From an uncultured Ruminococcus sp. (lineage in GTDB: Bacteria > Bacillota > Clostridia > Oscillospirales > Ruminococcaceae): a stretch of DNA of 64,000 nucleotides. This document shows, piece by piece, positions 59,474 through 64,000 of this stretch (position 1 is its first letter; the number at the start of each line of letters is the position of its first letter). Below the pieces are notes generated by a model. It had not been told where the DNA came from. It worked only from the letters and a program-made list of their open reading frames with translations, and did not search any database. A program made the translations under genes and the position numbers. The stretch spans positions 62,001-126,000 of the forward strand of contig CACZFN010000003.1 of assembly GCA_902780505.1 (NCBI GenBank). Reading direction: 5' to 3'.

Positions 59474-59629
59474 ATGCCACATTCATTTATGAGAACTATC
59501 ATTACCGTAACCACAGAGGAATTATCAGAAATGCTCGATGTGATAATAGAAAATATCGACAATGACACAGAATACATAATCACAGAAAACGGAAAAGAGA
59601 TAGCAAGGATCATTCCTGCCGAAGAATAA
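59474..59629 (+). CDS. 51-residue Phd/YefM-like small protein
   Basis: Starts MPHSFMRTIITVTTEEL and ends TENGKEIARIIPAEE. The last part matches the characteristic (Y)IITxNGKxxARxIP segment of Phd/YefM/VapB-type antitoxin N-domains. At 51 residues it would contain only the DNA-binding half and lack the toxin-neutralising C-terminus; no toxin gene follows before the terminator. AAAAGGAG site 6 bp upstream. Divergent from the tandem-XRE gene. It may be an orphan antitoxin or a small transcription factor. Confidence 0.7.
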   Translation: MPHSFMRTIITVTTEELSEMLDVIIENIDNDTEYIITENGKEIARIIPAEE

Positions 59630-59639
59630 GATACAATAA

Positions 59640-59670
59640 AGACCGGCTCTCACGAACCGGTCTTTTATAA
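59640..59670 (+). terminator. terminator after the Phd-like gene
   Basis: aaagaccggctc / gaaccggtcttt stem with TTTT-rich tail. Confidence 0.8.
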
Positions 59671-59673
59671 TAC

Positions 59674-59727
59674 TTGACAAATCTCAAAAAGTGTGCTATA
59701 CTGATTATAGTAACTAAAAATAGTTAC
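59674..59727 (+). promoter_or_regulatory. hicAB promoter and palindromic operator
   Basis: TTGACA (59674-59679) and TATACT (59697-59702), 17-bp spacer, followed by the perfect palindrome gtaacta-aaaa-tagttac (59710-59727) at the transcript start, a likely site for HicB autoregulation. Confidence 0.8.
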
Positions 59728-59771
59728 ATATTCAGACTTGATCTGCATATAATATGAAAGGAACGGTGAAT

Positions 59772-60026
59772 GTGAGCCAAAAGGAAAAGCTGATAAAGCA
59801 TATGAGCGAAAATCCGCAGAACGTTACTTTTGAAGATATGAAAAAGCTATTAGGTATTTTAGGATTTGAAATGTCCAATAAGGGTAAAACAAGTGGTTCA
59901 AGAGTTATATTTTTCGATAAAAACGGCGGCTCCGTAATCCTGCATAAGCCACACCCTCAAAAGGAGCTAAAGAAATATATGGTGCTGCAAATTATCGAAA
60001 AACTGAAAGGAATGGGATATATATGA
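59772..60026 (+). CDS. hicA: HicA-type mRNA interferase toxin
   Basis: 84 residues of the HicA dsRNA-binding-like fold: FEDMKKLLGILGFEMSNKGKTSGSRVIFF and the hallmark LHKPHPQKELKKYM. The His residues in HKPHP are the probable RNase residues of this subfamily. GTG at 59772 is preferred: AAAGGA lies 9 bp upstream, while the ATG at 59754 lacks a site. It overlaps hicB by 4 bp (ATGA). Toxin-first gene order is typical of hicAB. Confidence 0.93.
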   Translation: MSQKEKLIKHMSENPQNVTFEDMKKLLGILGFEMSNKGKTSGSRVIFFDKNGGSVILHKPHPQKELKKYMVLQIIEKLKGMGYI

Positions 60027-60358
60027 ATATACTGACATATAAAGGCTATACAGGTTCAGCAGAATTCTCTGCGGAGGATAATGTCTTTTTCGGTGAAGTT
60101 TTAGGTGTTAAGAGCCTTATCTCATATGAGGGCGATTCTGTTGCGGAGCTTAAAGCTGATTTTGAAGGGGCAGTAGATGATTATCTTGCCGAATGCAGCG
60201 CAAGGGGCATAACTCCCGAAAAGCCATATAAGGGCTCATTTAATGTGCGTATCTCTCCGCAGCTTCACGCAGGGGCGGCCACCTATGCAAAGGCACATCA
60301 TATGACGCTCAATGCAGTAGTTGCAAAGGCGCTTGATGAGTTTCTTGTAAACACATAA
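60023..60358 (+). CDS. hicB: HicB-type antitoxin
   Basis: 111 residues: an N-terminal partial RNase H-like domain (YKGYTGSAEFSAEDNVFFGEVLGV) and a C-terminal ribbon-helix-helix DNA-binding segment (GSFNVRISPQLHAGAATYAKAHHMTLNAVVAKAL). It neutralises HicA and represses the operon, probably at the gtaacta palindrome. Start overlaps the hicA stop. Confidence 0.95.
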   Translation: MNILTYKGYTGSAEFSAEDNVFFGEVLGVKSLISYEGDSVAELKADFEGAVDDYLAECSARGITPEKPYKGSFNVRISPQLHAGAATYAKAHHMTLNAVVAKALDEFLVNT

Positions 60359-60359
60359 C

Positions 60360-60395
60360 AAAAAGACCGGTTCACACTGAACCGGTCTTTTATTT
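60360..60395. terminator. bidirectional terminator between hicB and cellobiose phosphorylase
   Basis: aaaagaccggttca / tgaaccggtctttt stem flanked by A and T runs; serves both convergent genes. Confidence 0.9.
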
Positions 60396-60404
60396 TTATG
60401 TCTA

Positions 60405-62819
60405 TTATCCCAAAACAACCTCTATCTTAGTGTTTTCGGTCATGATATCTGCCGAAACGAAGTTGCCGTCTACTGCTTTACCGTTTACTGTCATGGACTT
60501 AACGCCTGACTGAACGTGGTCGGGGTTCTTGATGGTGATAGAGAGGTGTTTGCCGCGGAAGTTCTTCTCTATCTCAAAGCCGTCCCACTCGTGCGGGATA
60601 GACGGGCTAATAACAAGGCCGTCTGCATTCGGGCGCATACCGCAGATACCCTCAACACAGCCTACCATAACTGTCGAGCCTGTACCTGTGAGCCAGTGAA
60701 CGTGGCTTCTGCCTGCATAAGGTGAACGGGTACTCTCTGTAAACTGGCCGTGAACATAAGGCTCAAGCACTCTTATTTCAGCCTTATCGTTCATAGAAGC
60801 GGGTGCGCTTTCAAGGAAGTATTCAAACGCCCTGTCGCCCCTGCCGAGGAGAGATTCAGCAAGTATAGCCCAGCCCTGTGTCTGCGAGAAGATACCGCCG
60901 TTTTCCTTTGTATCGGGGTTAAAGATATGCATAAGTGCGCCGTCGAAGTAATGGTCAACATAAGGCGGCTCCATTATCTTAACGCCGTAAGGGGTATTAA
61001 GTATCTCGTGGACTTTATCCATAGCGGTTTCAGCCTGCTGCTTAGAAGCAAAGCCCGAAATAACCGACCATGACTGAGGATTGAGCCACATAGAAGCTTC
61101 GGGATCATTCTTAGCGCCGACAACCTCGCCATTATCACGGATACCGCGGATAAACCTGTCCTCGTCCCAGCAATCGGAAAGTGCCTTGCCAAGTTCGGCC
61201 TGTGCCTTATCTATATATGCGATATAATCTGTATCGTTCTTTTCCTGCGCCCATGTCTTTATTACAGACATAGCGTAGTAGAGCTGGAATGCCACAAAGG
61301 TACTCTCGCCCTGTTTACCCATTCTCAGGCAGTCATTCCAGTCAGCGTGGAGACCGGCGGGCATTTTATGTGCGCCAAGACGTTCCTGCGAGAAGCGGAT
61401 AGCGTTTTTCATATGTTCATAAACTGTAGCTTCGCCGCCGCCTTCTTCGGCATAAACGATGACCTCATCAAGGAAGCCCTTATTACCGGTTTCGCCGATA
61501 TACTTGAGCACTGTCGGGAAGAGCCAGAGTGCGTCATCAGCTCTATAGGAGGGGTGGCCTGTTTCCTTAGCATATACGCTGTTTTCATCATTTTCATCAG
61601 GGCAGGTCTCGTGTCCTGCGTTATGGTCAAACTTAACAAGCGGCAGGCCGCCGCCGTTTGACACCTGTGCGGAGAGCATAAAGCGTATCTTTTCAGCTGC
61701 AAGCTCGGGGTTTATATGGATAATACCCTGGATATCCTGAACGGTATCCCTATAGCCGTAGCCGTTTCTGAGGCCGCAGTAGATAAACGAAGCAGCCCTT
61801 GACCAGATAAATGTGATAAAGCACTGGTAAGCGTTCCACACGTCAACCATATTATTGAATTCAGCAGAAGGCGTCTTTACCTGGAAGTTATTGAGTTCGC
61901 CGTGCCAGTAATCAACAAGTTCTTTAAGTTCGGCATCCACCTTGCCTGCTGTCTTGTAGCTGTCAAGTATTTCCCTTGCAGCTGTGGGGTTTTTCTGGCC
62001 TAAGATATAGATAAGCTCTTTAGTTTCCCCTGCTGCGAGCATAAGGTCTGACTGGAGTGCGCCGCAGGCGTTGGAATTATAATTGAGCTTATTATCGCAC
62101 ATACCCCTCTCAACTGCTATCGGGCTGCCGTAATCCCTATAGGGGCCGATAAAGCTGTCAAGGCTGCCGTTATATGCAGACACGGGTGCGCCGACAACGC
62201 CGAAGAATCTCTCTCTCCAGTTAGAGCCGTTAGCGTCCTTACCGCTGTTTTCATTGATATGCTGAACGATCATATCGCCCTCAAAGGAAGTTCTTGTGAT
62301 AAAGAGGGTATACTGAAGGTTCACCTGATCCTGTTCATAGTTATTTTCGTTTGTAAATTCAATAAAGCCGAAGGTAGAAAGGCTTCTTGCCCTGTCGGAA
62401 TTATTGGTGACTTTAAGGCGCCATACCTCGTAGGTCTTATTTCTGGGGACATAGTATGTAAGTTCGCTTGCTATATCCGAATATTCACTCTTTACTGTTG
62501 TATAAGCTGTACCGTGGCGGCATTCTGTCTTATACTTATCAAGGCTTTTGCCGACAGGCTGCCATGTAGCGCCCCAGTAATCATTTGCATCATTATCCCT
62601 GATATACACATATCTTCCGGGAAGGCCTATGTTTGAATTGAAGCGGTATCTTGCTATTCTTCCGTTAGCGCCGCTTTTTACAAAGCTATAGCCGCCGCCG
62701 CTCTGGGATACGATAGCGCCGTATTCGGGCGAGCCGAGATAGTTTGCCCACGGTGCGGGCGTATCAGGTCTTGTGATGACATATTCCTTGTTTTCAAGGT
62801 CAAAATATCCATACTGCAT
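60405..62819 (-). CDS. cbpA: cellobiose phosphorylase (GH94)
   Basis: 804 residues, the length of GH94 cellobiose phosphorylases (about 810). N-terminal beta-sandwich (MQYGYFDLENKEYVITRPDTPAPW) and an (alpha/alpha)6 barrel with the catalytic Asp in HADWNDCLRMG; WLTGTGSTVM lies near the C-terminus. It splits cytoplasmic cellobiose with phosphate to glucose-1-phosphate and glucose, saving ATP. Cellodextrin phosphorylases are longer (about 1000), so cellobiose is the most likely substrate. ATG at 62819 has GAGGAG about 10 bp upstream; an in-frame TTG 18 bp earlier overlaps that site. Promoter TTGTAA-17-TAAAAT at 62912-62884. Confidence 0.95.
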   Translation of the reverse strand: MQYGYFDLENKEYVITRPDTPAPWANYLGSPEYGAIVSQSGGGYSFVKSGANGRIARYRFNSNIGLPGRYVYIRDNDANDYWGATWQPVGKSLDKYKTECRHGTAYTTVKSEYSDIASELTYYVPRNKTYEVWRLKVTNNSDRARSLSTFGFIEFTNENNYEQDQVNLQYTLFITRTSFEGDMIVQHINENSGKDANGSNWRERFFGVVGAPVSAYNGSLDSFIGPYRDYGSPIAVERGMCDNKLNYNSNACGALQSDLMLAAGETKELIYILGQKNPTAAREILDSYKTAGKVDAELKELVDYWHGELNNFQVKTPSAEFNNMVDVWNAYQCFITFIWSRAASFIYCGLRNGYGYRDTVQDIQGIIHINPELAAEKIRFMLSAQVSNGGGLPLVKFDHNAGHETCPDENDENSVYAKETGHPSYRADDALWLFPTVLKYIGETGNKGFLDEVIVYAEEGGGEATVYEHMKNAIRFSQERLGAHKMPAGLHADWNDCLRMGKQGESTFVAFQLYYAMSVIKTWAQEKNDTDYIAYIDKAQAELGKALSDCWDEDRFIRGIRDNGEVVGAKNDPEASMWLNPQSWSVISGFASKQQAETAMDKVHEILNTPYGVKIMEPPYVDHYFDGALMHIFNPDTKENGGIFSQTQGWAILAESLLGRGDRAFEYFLESAPASMNDKAEIRVLEPYVHGQFTESTRSPYAGRSHVHWLTGTGSTVMVGCVEGICGMRPNADGLVISPSIPHEWDGFEIEKNFRGKHLSITIKNPDHVQSGVKSMTVNGKAVDGNFVSADIMTENTKIEVVLG

Positions 62820-62883
62820 TGGTTCAACACTCCTCAAATATTATTTCCGGCACAAGCCGGATAAGCTTCACAGTTATAAATAC

Positions 62884-62912
62884 ATTTTAACATATTATTA
62901 TCCACATTACAA
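62884..62912 (-). promoter_or_regulatory. promoter of cellobiose phosphorylase
   Basis: Minus strand TTGTAA (62912-62907) and TAAAAT (62889-62884), 17-bp spacer. Confidence 0.6.
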
Positions 62913-62974
62913 GGGGGTGTGAAGAATTAAAATATAAATATTTAATGACGAAAACCTTTTCGTTAGAAAAGCGA

Positions 62975-63005
62975 ACACCGCCCGTTATTAAGACACGGGC
63001 GGTGT
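62975..63005 (-). terminator. terminator of htpG
   Basis: Stem ACACCGCCCG / CGGGCGGTGT just after the htpG stop on the minus strand, followed by TTCGCTTTT. Confidence 0.8.
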
Positions 63006-63041
63006 ATACGAGTACAGATATTCTTAATAAAGACTTTCACA

Positions 63042-64000
63042 TCAGACCATAAGGTCACAGACTAAATTTGCAAACTCGACGGGGTTTTCTATCGGCAGGC
63101 CTTCGATAAGCTGCGCCTGTGCGTAGAGGAGTTTGGTATAATCGGAAAGCTTATCCTTATCCGTTTCATAAAGGCTTTTAAGCTTTTCAAATATAGCGTG
63201 GTTAGGGTTTATTTCAAGTGCCTTTTCTGCCTTCACCTTATTATCGTTCTGCGGCATTGAATTGAGCACCTTTTCCATTTCGATAGTTATATTGCCGTCT
63301 GATGACAGGCATACGGGGTGTGTTTTAAGTTTATTTGACAGCCTTACCGTCTTTACCTTATCCGCAATAGCCTTCTGCATAAATTCAAGCATATCCTTGC
63401 TTGAATCGGCAAGCTTCTTGGCTTCTTCCTTTTCCTCCTCGGTATCAAGGTCAAGGCCTGCATCGCTTATGGACTTGAACTTCTTGCCATCATAATCCAT
63501 CATTACCTTAGCGGCAAATTCATCAACGTCCTGTGTGAAGTAGAGCACTTCATAGCCCTTATCCCTGAATATTTCCATCTGCGGGAGGAGGTCTATCCTT
63601 TCCTTGGTTTCGCCGCAGGCGTAGTAGATATCCTCCTGCCCCTCCTTCATACGTGAAACGTATTCGGCAAGGGTAACGTTCTTACCCTCAAATGTTGAGG
63701 GGAACATTATAAGGTCCTGCAATGTATCCTTACAGGAACCGTATGACTGATAAAGCCCGAACTTAAACTGAAGCCCGAAAACGGAGAAGAACTTTTCATA
63801 TCTTTCCCTGTCGTTTTTGAGCATTTTTGTCAGTTCGTTCTTGATAGAGCGCTCTAAGTTCTTGGCGATAATTTTAAGCTGTCTGTCATGCTGCAAAAGC
63901 TCACGGGAGATATTGAGAGAGAGATCCTCAGAATCGACGACGCCCTTGACAAAGCTGAAATAATCGGGCAGGAGTTCCGGACACTTTTCCATTATCATAA
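63042..64000 (-). CDS. htpG: Hsp90 chaperone HtpG (partial, C-terminal part)
   Basis: Runs off the right edge; about 319 C-terminal residues are in the window. The middle-domain signature FVKGVVDSEDLSLNISRE(L)LQ and the substrate/ATP-loop Arg region are present, followed by the HtpG C-terminal dimerisation domain. The N-terminal GHKL ATPase domain lies outside. It ends with a GC-rich terminator. Confidence 0.95.
   Translation of the reverse strand, partial: MIMEKCPELLPDYFSFVKGVVDSEDLSLNISRELLQHDRQLKIIAKNLERSIKNELTKMLKNDRERYEKFFSVFGLQFKFGLYQSYGSCKDTLQDLIMFPSTFEGKNVTLAEYVSRMKEGQEDIYYACGETKERIDLLPQMEIFRDKGYEVLYFTQDVDEFAAKVMMDYDGKKFKSISDAGLDLDTEEEKEEAKKLADSSKDMLEFMQKAIADKVKTVRLSNKLKTHPVCLSSDGNITIEMEKVLNSMPQNDNKVKAEKALEINPNHAIFEKLKSLYETDKDKLSDYTKLLYAQAQLIEGLPIENPVEFANLVCDLMV

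Noticed and set aside
59772..60026. HicA with lost catalytic His (SGSRV instead of GSH)
   Set aside because: Other HicA proteins of this subfamily also read GSRV and carry the His residues in LHKPHP, so this is not evidence of inactivation.

Overview
The window looks like chromosome from a gut or rumen Ruminococcus-type Firmicute (Oscillospiraceae). Supporting features are a GH5 cellulase, a GH94 cellobiose phosphorylase, a trimeric electron-bifurcating-type [FeFe] hydrogenase, a type III glutamine synthetase, secreted proteins ending in Fn3-like modules, strong AGGAGG ribosome sites and many TTGACA-17-TATAAT promoters. Assignment to the genus is inference. No rRNA, CRISPR array, integrase or transposase was seen.

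Region 1 (1-12.5 kb, all minus): one long run of closely spaced genes. It begins with an FTR1-type iron permease carrying a fused TM2 domain, a P19/Tp34 iron-binding lipoprotein, a DUF2318 Fe-S membrane protein, two FtsX-type permeases and an ATPase. This order matches the FetMP/P19 iron-uptake clusters of Proteobacteria. Where those encode thioredoxin-like proteins, this locus has a putatively flavinylated lipoprotein, a small anchored protein with a second TGA(S/T) motif, and a three-subunit fumarate-reductase-like complex. A transglutaminase-like protein, a DUF4418 protein and another permease follow. Three operator-like sequences spaced exactly 30 bp apart lie in the leader and resemble DtxR/IdeR boxes. 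A short DtxR-family regulator is encoded at 45.8 kb.

Region 2 (12.6-19.2 kb, plus): a short-chain dehydrogenase, a voltage-gated K+ channel, a degenerate-GGDEF/EAL c-di-GMP phosphodiesterase, a GH5 glucanase without signal peptide, and an unrecognised HTH/coiled-coil protein. Region 3 (19.2-31.8 kb, minus): a zinc-ribbon membrane protein, a BspA-type LRR surface protein, hydCBA, and a YhgE-like coiled-coil protein with an MMPL transporter. The MMPL promoter carries TetR-type palindromes. Region 4 (32-44.3 kb, plus): a 1.1-kb mosaic repeat block, tetR, an efflux adaptor and a large FtsX permease separated by a 180-bp palindrome, a TPP riboswitch with thiT, an Fn3/beta-lactamase-fold fusion, a second 1-kb mosaic block, and an ECF sigma/anti-sigma pair.

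Region 5 (44.3-53.2 kb, mostly minus): a PD-(D/E)XK-like gene between 40-bp direct repeats beside tRNA-Tyr, then tRNA-Thr, DtxR, aspS, an unlisted type I toxin-antitoxin-like locus (27-aa hydrophobic peptide plus convergent antisense RNA), hisS with two small partners, a 243-bp palindromic element, a zinc-ribbon protein, and a stand-alone reverse transcriptase with a structured leader. Region 6 (53.4-64 kb): a parallel beta-helix surface protein, a multi-hairpin element, glnN with a terminator just after its promoter, a tandem-XRE repressor divergent from a 51-aa Phd-like protein, hicAB, cellobiose phosphorylase, and the C-terminal part of htpG.

The strongest candidates for something undescribed are the iron-import/flavin/fumarate-reductase locus with its phased operators, the reverse transcriptase with its structured leader, and the type I toxin-antitoxin locus.
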